Shown here: positions 1 to 7,790 of the stretch, in pieces
Position numbering within the stretch: the first letter of the stretch is position 1
Layout: the number at the start of each line of letters is the position of its first letter
Source of the DNA: Paenibacillus radicis (ex Xue et al. 2023)
Lineage (GTDB): Bacteria > Bacillota > Bacilli > Paenibacillales > NBRC-103111
Reading direction: 5' to 3'
NCBI RefSeq assembly: GCF_024722015.1
Contig: NZ_JANQBD010000005.1
Span: 268,376 to 332,375, forward strand
DNA length: 64,000 nt
Made by a program: the position numbers and the translations under genes
Notes under the pieces: model-generated
Told to the model about the DNA's origin: nothing
The model's input: the letters and a program-made list of their open reading frames with translations, nothing else
Databases searched by the model: none

Positions 1-1
1 A

Positions 2-31
2 AAAAAAGCTGATCCCTTTAGCAGGAACAGC
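2..31 (-). terminator. Rho-independent terminator of the XRE regulator gene
   Basis: Read on the minus strand, a GCTGTTCC / GGGATCAGC stem with one mismatch and a short loop is followed by seven T. It lies just downstream of the regulator stop codon. Confidence 0.6.
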
Positions 32-58
32 CTCTTGTTTGGTTTTGTAAAAAGATAG

Positions 59-427
59 TTAACCCATGGATCGTTCCGCACGAATAAATGCAATGAAACG
101 TCGCGCTTCTTCTATAGTTAATGCTTTACCGTCAATAGTTAAATTGAATCTTTTCAAAATTTCCTGATCGGATAACTCCAGACTGTCAGTGAAAGCACTG
201 GTTTCGAGGTACACAGACGCTTTGGGATCCTTGGTTCGACTCAATAAATAATCAACAGATACGTTGAAGAAGTTGGCCAGCTTTTGCGTTGTTTCATGGT
301 CGGGCTCTCTGCGGTTATTTTCATAATGGGAAAGAGAGGCACGGGTAATTTCTAATTTGCGCGCTAGTTCTTCCTGAGTCAGCTTTTTTTCATTACGAAG
401 CTCGACGATTCGATTACCGAAGTTCAC
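59..427 (-). CDS. XRE-family HTH transcriptional regulator
   Basis: This is a 122-residue DNA-binding protein. Residues about 5-62 form a Cro/CI-type helix-turn-helix: LTQEELARKLEITRASLSHY is the helix-turn-helix core, followed by the NRREPD and VDYLL signatures typical of SinR/ImmR-like regulators. The C-terminal half (about residues 70-122) is hydrophilic and probably mediates oligomerisation; I recognise no enzymatic domain. The GTG start is chosen because AGGAGG lies six bases upstream. A -35/-10 pair (TTGATT-N18-TATAAT) and a small inverted repeat lie directly upstream, which suggests autoregulation. The target genes are unknown; no prophage or toxin gene is adjacent. Confidence 0.85.
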   Translation of the reverse strand: MNFGNRIVELRNEKKLTQEELARKLEITRASLSHYENNRREPDHETTQKLANFFNVSVDYLLSRTKDPKASVYLETSAFTDSLELSDQEILKRFNLTIDGKALTIEEARRFIAFIRAERSMG

Positions 428-445
428 GTTGTACCTCCTAACCTA

Positions 446-494
446 TAAGGTAATCTTATCACTAATTATACATTACTTTTTGCATTCTAATCAA
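446..494 (-). promoter_or_regulatory. Promoter and putative operator of the XRE gene
   Basis: On the minus strand TTGATT (494-489) is followed after 18 bases by TATAAT (470-465). Just downstream, around the expected start of transcription, TAAGGTAATCTTA (446-458) has complementary TAAG/CTTA ends, the size of site bound by small XRE proteins. The operator role is inference. Confidence 0.4.
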
Positions 495-870
495 TAAACA
501 TGGAAACGTAATGGGGGAATTATGTCGATATATTAACTATCCCTTCTGTGGAAGCTTGACGAAACTACGGAAGGGTCCGAATGTTTGAGAGATATGGGTA
601 CTTGATTTGGAAAATAATACTCTATATAGAACTGTTGAGCAAACTGCAAGAAGTGGCTGTACATAAGGAAAAATGATGATTTAGGCTGATTTTTTCCTGA
701 TGAGATGGACAAATATGTATTTGTGAAAGGTTATAGTTTCGACAAAAATAATAGCAATTAAGTTTAAACCAATCCCATCAAGTGACACTTTTTTTTATGT
801 GCGTTCGTTATAATAGTGTCTAAAAGATTCTTATCATTAAGTAATTCAAAGATGGAGAGTGGAGAAGCCA
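495..870. other. Gene-free stretch upstream of the small hypothetical gene
   Basis: No convincing reading frame is seen here. The DNA is AT-rich, with a TATAAT hexamer at 809-814 that could be the -10 box for the gene starting at 871; I could not find a matching -35 at 16-18 bases. A loose hairpin (CCTTCTGT / ACGGAAGG) spans about 541-573. Confidence 0.4.
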
Positions 871-1050
871 ATGGAACGAACAAAGACGAGTCTAGATATC
901 CGCTTAATTCTGAAGCAGCTTAATATTCCAATTGAAAAATATGAGCAGTGGAATCGCATGGATCATACTAGCAAGACAGAGCCGCTCTCACTACAATACC
1001 CTGATGCCTGGAATTCAACAGAGCCTTCGCTTCGCCGGCAGAAAGCCTGA
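871..1050 (+). CDS. Small hypothetical protein, 59 residues
   Basis: I do not recognise this protein. The ATG at 871 is preceded by GGAG with a six-base gap, a good ribosome binding site; a GTG four codons earlier is less well placed. The product is hydrophilic, with mixed charge, a predicted helical N-terminal half (LDIRLILKQLNIPIEKYEQW) and a polar C-terminus. It has no signal peptide or membrane segment. It lies between the XRE regulator and the cobalamin riboswitch on the riboswitch strand but before it, so it is probably not part of the cobalamin transcript. Coding status rests on the start signal and open frame only. Confidence 0.45.
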   Translation: MERTKTSLDIRLILKQLNIPIEKYEQWNRMDHTSKTEPLSLQYPDAWNSTEPSLRRQKA

Positions 1051-1122
1051 GCTGCCAGCAGCTGCATCATGCCAAATAATATACATAATGCGAGTTGTCC
1101 TCTCATAGCTTCATAGTGTTAT

Positions 1123-1138
1123 AGACAAAGCTTTGTCT
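1123..1138. repeat. Perfect 16-bp palindrome
   Basis: AGACAAAGCTTTGTCT is a perfect two-fold symmetric sequence. It lies about 55 bases upstream of the riboswitch, in the expected promoter region of the cobalamin operon. It could be an operator for a dimeric regulator or chance; it has no T-run and no loop, so it is not a terminator. Confidence 0.5.
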
Positions 1139-1189
1139 TGAATGATATGATTGCACTGGACAACTCAATATTTTATTAAAAGAGGTGCT

Positions 1190-1428
1190 GTATGTAGACA
1201 GTTTTTTCTTCTACAGCTTAATAGGGAAGCCGGTGAGAATCCGGCACGGACCCGCCACTGTAAGAACACCGATTCGGATGAGTCGGTACATGTTCCGATA
1301 ATGTTGCCACTGGAGCCCATCGGGCCAATAATCCGGGAAGGTAGTCGGAGGATGCTGTTCTAAGTCAGGAGACCTGCCTGCTTTGAAAACACTGTTGACC
1401 TACGAGGATTTGGGGAGGTGTTAGAAAT
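1190..1428 (+). promoter_or_regulatory. Cobalamin (adenosylcobalamin-type) riboswitch
   Basis: Two diagnostic blocks of the B12 riboswitch are visible in the right order. The conserved AAGCCGGTGAGAATCCGGCA core followed by CGGACCCGCCACTGTA lies at about 1227-1262, and the B12 box TAAGTCAGGAGACCTGCC lies at 1361-1378. The spacing of about 100 bases holds the usual variable stems. The element precedes eleven cobalamin-synthesis genes. Such riboswitches shut down expression when coenzyme B12 is abundant. Downstream sequence supports control by transcription termination: GTGTTAGAAAT (1418-1428) can pair perfectly with ATTTCTAACAC (1496-1506), which is the left arm of the terminator at 1492-1528. 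Confidence 0.93.
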
Positions 1429-1491
1429 CCGCTTACCTTTTGTAAATAAGGCACTGTTATCGTCTGGTGTTTTTTATGGTCTGCGATGCCC

Positions 1492-1528
1492 AAGCATTTC
1501 TAACACATATGTTGGAAATGCTTTTTTT
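1492..1528 (+). terminator. Riboswitch-controlled intrinsic terminator
   Basis: A 14-bp stem (AAGCATTTCTAACA with TGTTGGAAATGCTT, one G-T pair) with a four-base loop is followed by a run of T. Its left arm is also the partner of the antiterminator strand at 1418-1428, so the two structures exclude each other. Confidence 0.85.
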
Positions 1529-1806
1529 GTCGTTTCTGAAAACGTTACAAGCTGATGTCCGTAGGTGCCGAGGGCTTATCTAAAATTAAGAAATTTGCAA
1601 GAACCTGAAGAAGGAGAGCGGAGTTTGGGCAGTATCTACATGAGCACCGGACTTCGAAGGTGAATGCAAGCTTTCTGAGATACTTCGTGAAGAAAAGGGG
1701 ACTTATTGAACCGCCTCTAAAAGAAATAAAGATTTGCTGCCGGTGTGAATTTAAAAGACTTGTCAGTTCCAGATGATTATATAATTAAGGAAAGGATGTG
1801 TGTTGG

Positions 1807-3735
1807 ATGGCGGGAAAATTGCTTATTATCGGCTTCGGGCCGGGAAGCTTTGAGCATATTACCAAACGGGCTCGTGAAGCGCTCCAGGAGAGCGAGGTAA
1901 TTATTGGCTATAACACCTATGTGGACCTGATTCGCGGGCTGTTGACCGATCAGGCGATTGTCCGTACAGGGATGACTGAAGAGGTTAGCCGTGCTCAAGA
2001 GGCGGTAAGACAGGCGGAAGCGGGGAAAAAGGTTGCTGTAATCTCCAGTGGTGACGCAGGTGTGTACGGGATGGCCGGACTTGTGTATGAGGTGTTGATG
2101 GAACAAGGCTGGCGTAGAGAGGGCGGCGTTGAAGTTGAGATTATTCCGGGTATCTCAGCAATCAACTCCTCTGCTTCATTGCTCGGAGCACCTGTCATGC
2201 ACGATGCCTGCACCATTAGTCTGAGCGATCACTTGACACCATGGGAGCTTATTGCGAAACGCGTCGATGCCGCAGGTCAGGCCGATTTCGTAATTGCTTT
2301 GTATAATCCGCGCAGCGGCAGGCGTACCCGGCAAATTGTAGAGACGCAGCGAATTTTGCTGAAGTACCGTTCGCCGGAAACACCTGTAGGGATTGTGAAA
2401 AGCGCCTACCGGGAGCGGGAGCATGTAGTGGTGACGAATTTGCGCGATATGCTTGATCATGATATCGGCATGCTCACTACGGTTATCATCGGGAACTCTT
2501 CTACCACAGTGTATGATGGATTGATGATTACACCGCGCGGATACCAGCGCAAGTATACTTTGGGAGCGGATGTACAGCCGCTCCGTCCGCATCAACGGCT
2601 GCAGCAGGAGGCGGAGCCTTGGGCGCTGAAGCAGTGGGATTCGGAGCCAGTCGATGACGGCGATGAGGACTGGGCCTTTGAGGAGGACGACGATGCCGAT
2701 GAGGCAGAGGCGGTCGTTAAAGCGCCGGAGCGCGGAAGCGGTACGGTAGCGGCTGCTGCTGCGGGGCGTGAGGTCACGCCTGGTGGCGGGGGCGGTACGC
2801 TAGCGGTAAGCGCTGAGCCCGAGGCAGCGCCTGGACGCGGAAGCGGTGCGGTAGCGGTGGCTGCTGCGGAGCGTGAGGCCACGCTCGGTAGCGCAGGCGG
2901 TACGCTAGCGGTAGGGGCAGAGCGCGAGGCGGTGCCTGGACGCGGAAGCGGTTCAGCAGCTGCAACGCCGCTGCTGCTGGCGCTGGAGGCGCTGCAACTT
3001 GCGGCGCGCGGCAAGGGCGAAGCCGTGGACAGCAGCGTTGAAGCTGCGGCTGGGGGAGCTGCTGCGTTGGCCGGATTATTCCGGCAGCAGTCGATTTTTG
3101 AGCTGGCGGTTAGCCCGGGCGTAGCCGACAAGAAGTTTACAGCCAAGCAGATGATTACATTGGCTGATGTTGTAGGTGAGAAGGGGTCGATGGAATATAC
3201 CCCGCATCATCAAATGATTTTGCGTATACCTACGGAAAATCCTGAGGAAATTACGGCAAGACTGCGCGGCGAAGGGTTTCTCTTGGCTCCAATCGGAGAT
3301 GTGGCGCAAATTAAAGCTTGTGATTTTTGCAATGGAGAGAAGGGCGAGGCTATACCATATGCAGAATCACTGCAGCAAAAGCTCGGTGGCATGAAAGTGC
3401 CCAAGGAGCTGCGGATCGGGTTGAATGGCTGCGGAATGGCGTGCTATGGGGCTGTGAATGAAGATATCGGCATCGTATATCGCAAAGGGAAGTTCGACTT
3501 GTTCCTGGGGGGCAAAACCGTAGGCCGTAATGTACATCCTGCGCAACCTGTAGCGGAAGGAATTGATCCTGACCGTTTGGTGGAGACAATTGAGCGTATT
3601 GTACATCGGTTTATTAAAGAAGGACATCCCAACGAACGATTCCATAAATTTTTTAAACGAGCGAAGGAACTTGAAGGCTACCGTCATCAGGATATGCCTG
3701 CTTTTACAATAGAAAATGCGATTTGTGGGGATTAA
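1807..3735 (+). CDS. cbiH: CbiH60: cobalt-factor III methyltransferase (C17, ring contraction) with Fe-S domain
   Basis: A 642-residue fusion. Residues 1-245 are an S-adenosylmethionine-dependent corrin methyltransferase of the CbiH/CobJ type (IIGFGPGSFEHIT, SSGDAGVYGMAG), which methylates C17 and contracts the ring. Residues about 425-640 resemble a nitrite/sulfite-reductase half domain; Cys505, Cys508, Cys542 and Cys546 (CDFC and CGMAC) are the likely [4Fe-4S] ligands. This architecture is CbiH60 of B. megaterium, shown to perform anaerobic ring contraction. Residues about 270-420 form an acidic then Ala/Gly-rich linker with a 35-residue tandem duplication. The ATG at 1807 is preferred over GTG 1798, because the AAGGAAAGG site ends two bases before the GTG. 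It is the first gene of the operon behind the riboswitch. Confidence 0.92.
   Translation: MAGKLLIIGFGPGSFEHITKRAREALQESEVIIGYNTYVDLIRGLLTDQAIVRTGMTEEVSRAQEAVRQAEAGKKVAVISSGDAGVYGMAGLVYEVLMEQGWRREGGVEVEIIPGISAINSSASLLGAPVMHDACTISLSDHLTPWELIAKRVDAAGQADFVIALYNPRSGRRTRQIVETQRILLKYRSPETPVGIVKSAYREREHVVVTNLRDMLDHDIGMLTTVIIGNSSTTVYDGLMITPRGYQRKYTLGADVQPLRPHQRLQQEAEPWALKQWDSEPVDDGDEDWAFEEDDDADEAEAVVKAPERGSGTVAAAAAGREVTPGGGGGTLAVSAEPEAAPGRGSGAVAVAAAEREATLGSAGGTLAVGAEREAVPGRGSGSAAATPLLLALEALQLAARGKGEAVDSSVEAAAGGAAALAGLFRQQSIFELAVSPGVADKKFTAKQMITLADVVGEKGSMEYTPHHQMILRIPTENPEEITARLRGEGFLLAPIGDVAQIKACDFCNGEKGEAIPYAESLQQKLGGMKVPKELRIGLNGCGMACYGAVNEDIGIVYRKGKFDLFLGGKTVGRNVHPAQPVAEGIDPDRLVETIERIVHRFIKEGHPNERFHKFFKRAKELEGYRHQDMPAFTIENAICGD
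2731..2958 (+). repeat. In-frame 105-bp tandem repeat in the cbiH60 linker
   Basis: Units start at 2731, 2836 and 2941, each with CGCGGAAGCGGT, exactly 105 bp (35 codons) apart: two full copies and the start of a third. The copies differ by scattered substitutions and encode GRGSG...AAAEREAT...GGTLAV-type sequence. The surrounding DNA (about 2580-3070) is visibly more GC-rich than its neighbours. Confidence 0.9.
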
Positions 3736-3769
3736 AGCTAGCATGCAGTAACACGGGAGGAGTTTGCGG

Positions 3770-4957
3770 ATGAACGCGGTATTATTTGTGGGACATGGAA
3801 GCAAGGATGCGGAGGGGAACGAGGAAATCCGTGTTTTTGTAAGATCAGTGGCTGAAGGACTTGAGAATTTGATGGTGGAGACTTGTTTCCTGGAGTTTGA
3901 ATCTCCAACTATTATGCAAGGAATAGATAAATGCGTCAGACAAGGAGCGTCAAGGATAGCGGTTGTCCCTATCACATTATTTTCTGCGGGGCATGCCAAA
4001 ATCCATATTCCTGCGGCGATAGACGATGCTAAATTGCGTTACCCGGCTATTGAATTTACATATGGCAGACCCATTGGAGTCCATCAGCAGGTGCTAGATA
4101 TCCTCACTTCCAGACTTGAATCTGTAGGTCCTTTGAACGAACTTGGGCTTAATCAGGAGCAAGGTCTTGAGGAAACAGCTGTACTTGTAGTTGGCCGGGG
4201 CAGCAGTGACGCTGATGCAAACAGTGATTTGTTTAAAATCTCCCGACTATTTTGGGAAAAATTAAAGGTAAAATGGGTTGAAACGGCATTTATCGGGGTA
4301 ACGGCTCCTTTAATGGATGAAGGTGTAGAGCGATGCTTGAAGCTGGGGGCGCGCAGAGTTATTATTTTACCTTATTTCTTATTCACAGGTGTATTAATTA
4401 AAAGGATGGAGAACATGTTAGAGCAGTACTCGGAGCGTTATCCTGAGCTCGAATTTGCACTGGCTGATTATTTCGGCTTTCATCCGACATTGAAAAATAT
4501 TTTGCAGGAGAGAGCGCTTGAAGCTGTCCAGGGTGAGTCCAAAATGAACTGTGACATGTGCCAATATCGATTGGCAGCGATGGAGCATATCGATCATCAC
4601 CATCATCATGACGATGACCATCACCACGATCATGGTCATGATCATAGTCACGACCACAGTCATGATCACAGTCACGACCACCACGGTCACGAGCACAGTC
4701 ACGAGCACAGTCATGATCACGATCACGACCACAGTCATGATCACGACCACAAGCACGAGCACGGTCATGATCACAAGCATGATCATAGTCACGAGCACGG
4801 TCATGATCACGAGCACAGTCACGAGCACGGTCATGATCACGAGCACAGTCACGAGCATGGTCATAATCACAGTCACGAGCACAACCACAACCACGATCAT
4901 GATCACAAACATGAGCATGTTCACGCACATGACTCCAGTAATAATAAATCAAAGTAA
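3770..4957 (+). CDS. cbiX: CbiX-L: sirohydrochlorin cobaltochelatase with Fe-S motif and His-rich tail
   Basis: This enzyme inserts cobalt into sirohydrochlorin, the first committed step of the cobalt-early route. It is the long, two-domain form: the N-terminal half has FVGHGSKD (His9, catalytic type) and SAGHAKIHIP, while the second half has VVGRGSSD, where the equivalent His is Arg. After the chelatase fold comes MNCDMC (residues 259-264), the MXCXXC motif known to hold a [4Fe-4S] centre in CbiX-L. The last about 115 residues are almost only His, Asp, Glu, Ser and Gly, a likely metal store. The ATG at 3770 has GGGAGG nine bases upstream; the in-frame TTG at 3764 is closer to it and less likely. 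Confidence 0.95.
   Translation: MNAVLFVGHGSKDAEGNEEIRVFVRSVAEGLENLMVETCFLEFESPTIMQGIDKCVRQGASRIAVVPITLFSAGHAKIHIPAAIDDAKLRYPAIEFTYGRPIGVHQQVLDILTSRLESVGPLNELGLNQEQGLEETAVLVVGRGSSDADANSDLFKISRLFWEKLKVKWVETAFIGVTAPLMDEGVERCLKLGARRVIILPYFLFTGVLIKRMENMLEQYSERYPELEFALADYFGFHPTLKNILQERALEAVQGESKMNCDMCQYRLAAMEHIDHHHHHDDDHHHDHGHDHSHDHSHDHSHDHHGHEHSHEHSHDHDHDHSHDHDHKHEHGHDHKHDHSHEHGHDHEHSHEHGHDHEHSHEHGHNHSHEHNHNHDHDHKHEHVHAHDSSNNKSK
4588..4932 (+). repeat. Degenerate short tandem repeat encoding the CbiX His/Asp tail
   Basis: The stretch is built from CAC/CAT alternating with GAC/GAG/AGT codons, giving HDHSHDH and HEHGHDH units, with longer blocks (HSHEHGHDHE) repeated near-identically between about 4785 and 4870. 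It is likely to vary in length by slippage or recombination. Confidence 0.9.
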
Positions 4958-5021
4958 TAATACGCTGTTTAAAAGCGATAAAACTGCATCTGTACTTAAA
5001 TAATCGCAAGGAGGGACTTTC

Positions 5022-5795
5022 ATGATACTGGTTATGGCCGGAACTAGTGATGCCCGCGAGTTGGCGTTGCGCATTCATCAGGCAGGCTATACTTTGCTGA
5101 CTACTGTAGTAACTGACAGTGCTGCCAAATCGATGGAGGAAGCAGGCTTGCCGGTTCTCATCGGACGTCTGGCTGCCGAAGCTATTGCTGCATTGGTACG
5201 GGAGAAGGGAATCCGTACCATCGTTGACGCAACGCATCCATTTGCCGAAGAAGCGTCCAAAAATGCAATAGCCGCAGCTCAAGAAGCAGGAGTGCCGTAC
5301 ATCCGCTATGAGCGCGACCGTTTGACGATTGAAGGGCATCCGCTCATTACATTCGTAGATGATTATGAGCAAGCGGCAGAGCAGGCAGCAGCGCGTAAAG
5401 GCGTTGTTATGCTGACAACGGGTAGCAAGACGCTGCATATTTTTGCCAAGCGACTGCTCGGTCTGCCGGACACGACGTTGGTTGCGCGGATGCTTCCGCG
5501 CAGGGATAATATGGAGAAATGTGAAGAGCTCGGACTTGAGCAAAAAAATATAGTAGCAATGCAGGGGCCTTTTTCCAAGGAGCTGAATAAGGCGCTTTAC
5601 TCACATTACAATGTGACATTGATGATAACAAAGGAAAGCGGAAAGGTCGGCGCGGTGGATGAAAAGCTGGAGTCGGCACTTGAGCTGGGGATTGAATCTA
5701 TCATTATTGGGCGCCCGTCAGTGGAGTACGGTTTGCACTTTGGCGATTTCGACAGTGTAGTAAATAAATTAAACGAACTTCTACAGGAGGCGTAA
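5022..5795 (+). CDS. cbiJ: CbiJ: cobalt-precorrin-6A reductase
   Basis: The product is a 257-residue NAD(P)H-dependent reductase of the CobK/CbiJ family, which reduces cobalt-precorrin-6A to 6B. Seen: an N-terminal nucleotide-binding start (ILVMAGTSDARELA), the family block VDATHPFAEEASKNA at about residues 67-82, YIRYERD, and LTTGSKTL. The length is normal for the family. The ATG has AAGGAGGG at a good distance. It sits between cbiX and cbiC, with only three bases to cbiC, so the two are cotranscribed. Confidence 0.92.
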   Translation: MILVMAGTSDARELALRIHQAGYTLLTTVVTDSAAKSMEEAGLPVLIGRLAAEAIAALVREKGIRTIVDATHPFAEEASKNAIAAAQEAGVPYIRYERDRLTIEGHPLITFVDDYEQAAEQAAARKGVVMLTTGSKTLHIFAKRLLGLPDTTLVARMLPRRDNMEKCEELGLEQKNIVAMQGPFSKELNKALYSHYNVTLMITKESGKVGAVDEKLESALELGIESIIIGRPSVEYGLHFGDFDSVVNKLNELLQEA

Positions 5796-5798
5796 TAT

Positions 5799-6449
5799 AT
5801 GGATTTTGGTACGGAGTTTAAGCCATTGACGGTTCAACCGCAAGAGATTGAGGAGGAAAGCTTCCGTATGATTACGGACGAATTGGGCGAGCATCCTTTC
5901 ACAGAGGAGCAGTACCCTGTCGTTCAGCGGGTTATTCATGCATCCGCAGATTTTGATCTGGGGCGCAGTCTCGTTTTCCATAGAGATGCTATTCAAGCGG
6001 GGATTCAAGCGGTTCGAGCTGGAAAACCCATTGTAGCAGACGTACAAATGGTACAGGTAGGTATTAGCAAGCCGCGTTTAGCCAAGTTTGGCGGGGACGT
6101 TAAGGTGTATATATCTGACCCTGATGTAATGGAAGAAGCTAAACGCCTGAATACGACGCGAGCTATCATTTCGATACGCAAAGCGATTCTTGAATCCGAC
6201 GGCGCTATTTATGCAATCGGCAACGCACCGACAGCGCTGCTGGAGTTAATCCGCTTAGTTAAGGTAGGCGCTGCTAAGCCTGGCCTGGTGATCGGCGTTC
6301 CCGTTGGATTCGTATCTGCAGCGGAGTCGAAGGAAGAACTGGCTAAGCTGGACATTCCGTTTATTACGAATATCGGACGTAAAGGTGGCAGTCCGGTTGC
6401 CGTTGCAACGGTCAATGCGATTTCCTTAATGGCGGAACGGTTAGGGTAA
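5799..6449 (+). CDS. cbiC: CbiC: cobalt-precorrin-8 methylmutase
   Basis: This 216-residue enzyme moves the methyl group from C11 to C12, giving cobyrinate. The active-site block RVIHASADFD contains His47, equivalent to the proton-donating His of CobH. Further family signs are VQMVQVGISK, GNAPTALLEL and PVGFVSAAESKE. The start ATG follows an AGGAGG that lies inside the end of cbiJ, so translation is probably coupled. Length is typical. Confidence 0.94.
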   Translation: MDFGTEFKPLTVQPQEIEEESFRMITDELGEHPFTEEQYPVVQRVIHASADFDLGRSLVFHRDAIQAGIQAVRAGKPIVADVQMVQVGISKPRLAKFGGDVKVYISDPDVMEEAKRLNTTRAIISIRKAILESDGAIYAIGNAPTALLELIRLVKVGAAKPGLVIGVPVGFVSAAESKEELAKLDIPFITNIGRKGGSPVAVATVNAISLMAERLG

Positions 6450-6455
6450 ACTGCT

Positions 6456-7766
6456 ATGACAGCTGATAAAACGGGCAAGGCAGACAATCCGGATAAAGCT
6501 GGGAATATGGACTTAGCAATGGAGTCAGACAAGTCTTCAAATGAGGTAAGCAAACCAAGTAAGTCAGATAATGCAAGCGAATCAAAAAAGTTAGACGATG
6601 CAAGCGAACCAAGCGAATCAAAAAAGTCTGATAAGGCTGTAAACCCAAGAAAATCAAACCAAGCAGAAGATAGCGCAGCCAAAGAAGAGAAGCCGTTACG
6701 GCATGGTTATACAACAGGCTCCTGCGCGACGGCGGCGACGCAAGCGGCACTAACAGCATTAATCCTGCAGGAGAGCCAGCTGCATGCGACAATTCGAATA
6801 CCGATTGGTGAGATTGTGACTTTCGAAATTGTTCGCTGTGAGTATGAAGCGGAGCGCGCAGAAGCAGAAATTATCAAGGATGGCGGCGATGACCCGGATG
6901 CAACACATAAAGCGAGAATTATTTCCGAGGTCAGCTGGCGTTCTGAGCCAGGCATCGAGCTTGATGGGGGAATCGGTGTAGGCCGAGTTACGAAGCCGGG
7001 GTTACCCGTGCCAGTCGGTGAAGCTGCCATTAACCCTGTACCGCGTAAAATGATTCGGCAAGCTACAGAAGCTGTACTTAACCAGTATGGGTTAGACAGG
7101 GGAGTTCGGGTTGTTATTTCCGTGCCGGATGGTGAGGAAATTGCCAAAAAGACATTGAATGGAAGACTTGGAATTCTTGGTGGGATTTCGATCCTTGGTA
7201 CAAGAGGCACTGTGGTGCCTTTTTCCACTTCTGCCTATAAAGCAAGCGTCGCCCAAGCTATTCGTGTCGCGGTTACTTGCGGATGCAGTCATTTGGTGCT
7301 GTCTACAGGTGGTCGTACTGAGAAGTATGGGATGGACATGTACCCGGATTTATCAGAGGAAGCGTTTGTCGAGATGGGGGATTTTATTGGTTTTGCTCTT
7401 CAGCAAGCGAGAAGACAAGGAATCCGAAAAGTTACTCTGGTTGGAATGATGGGGAAATTCTCGAAGGTAGCACAGGGCGTTATGATGGTGCATAGTAAAA
7501 GCGCGCCCATAGACTTCGGTTTCCTGGCGCAGGTTGCAACAGAAGCAGGGGCATCCCAAGAGCAAGCAGACGCCATTCTGGGCGCCAATACTGCCGCATT
7601 GGTTGGCGATTGGATGCAGGAATGGGGCTACAGCGACTTTTTTGAGCTCCTGTGTACCTATTGCTGTGACGCTGGCCTGCGGGAAGTCGGAGGCGGCATG
7701 GAAATCGAAACCGTAATTATTTCCATGAAGGCCAACTTGTTGGGAAGCGCACGAATTGAAGCCTGA
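6456..7766 (+). CDS. cbiD: CbiD: cobalt-precorrin-5B C1-methyltransferase with charged N-terminal extension
   Basis: CbiD methylates C1 using S-adenosylmethionine and has no counterpart in the aerobic pathway, so it marks this as the cobalt-early route. The catalytic core begins near residue 81 (LRHGYTTGSCATAA) and includes GDDPDATH, GIGVGRVTKPGL and STGGRTEKYGM. The first 80 residues are an extra, low-complexity segment rich in Lys, Ser, Asp and Glu with repeated SESKK-type units; the usual enzyme lacks this. The ATG at 6456 lies six bases after the cbiC stop with a weak AGGG upstream. A start inside the extension cannot be excluded, but the frame is open and composition is coherent. Confidence 0.93.
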   Translation: MTADKTGKADNPDKAGNMDLAMESDKSSNEVSKPSKSDNASESKKLDDASEPSESKKSDKAVNPRKSNQAEDSAAKEEKPLRHGYTTGSCATAATQAALTALILQESQLHATIRIPIGEIVTFEIVRCEYEAERAEAEIIKDGGDDPDATHKARIISEVSWRSEPGIELDGGIGVGRVTKPGLPVPVGEAAINPVPRKMIRQATEAVLNQYGLDRGVRVVISVPDGEEIAKKTLNGRLGILGGISILGTRGTVVPFSTSAYKASVAQAIRVAVTCGCSHLVLSTGGRTEKYGMDMYPDLSEEAFVEMGDFIGFALQQARRQGIRKVTLVGMMGKFSKVAQGVMMVHSKSAPIDFGFLAQVATEAGASQEQADAILGANTAALVGDWMQEWGYSDFFELLCTYCCDAGLREVGGGMEIETVIISMKANLLGSARIEA

Positions 7767-7790
7767 CCAACGAAATATTGCAAGTGAATG

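Noticed and set aside
1151..1363. Plus-strand 70-codon frame across the riboswitch
   Set aside because: It runs through the conserved aptamer core and B12 box, so the sequence is explained by RNA structure.
2592..3146. Minus-strand open frame opposite the cbiH60 linker
   Set aside because: Ala/Ser/Pro-rich shadow of the GC-rich repeat; no ribosome binding site and no known family.
4398..5543. Long minus-strand open frame opposite cbiX and cbiJ
   Set aside because: It is open only because the CAC/GAC-rich tail of cbiX has no stops on the other strand; the product is Cys/Arg/Asp repeat sequence and lies fully opposite two certain genes.
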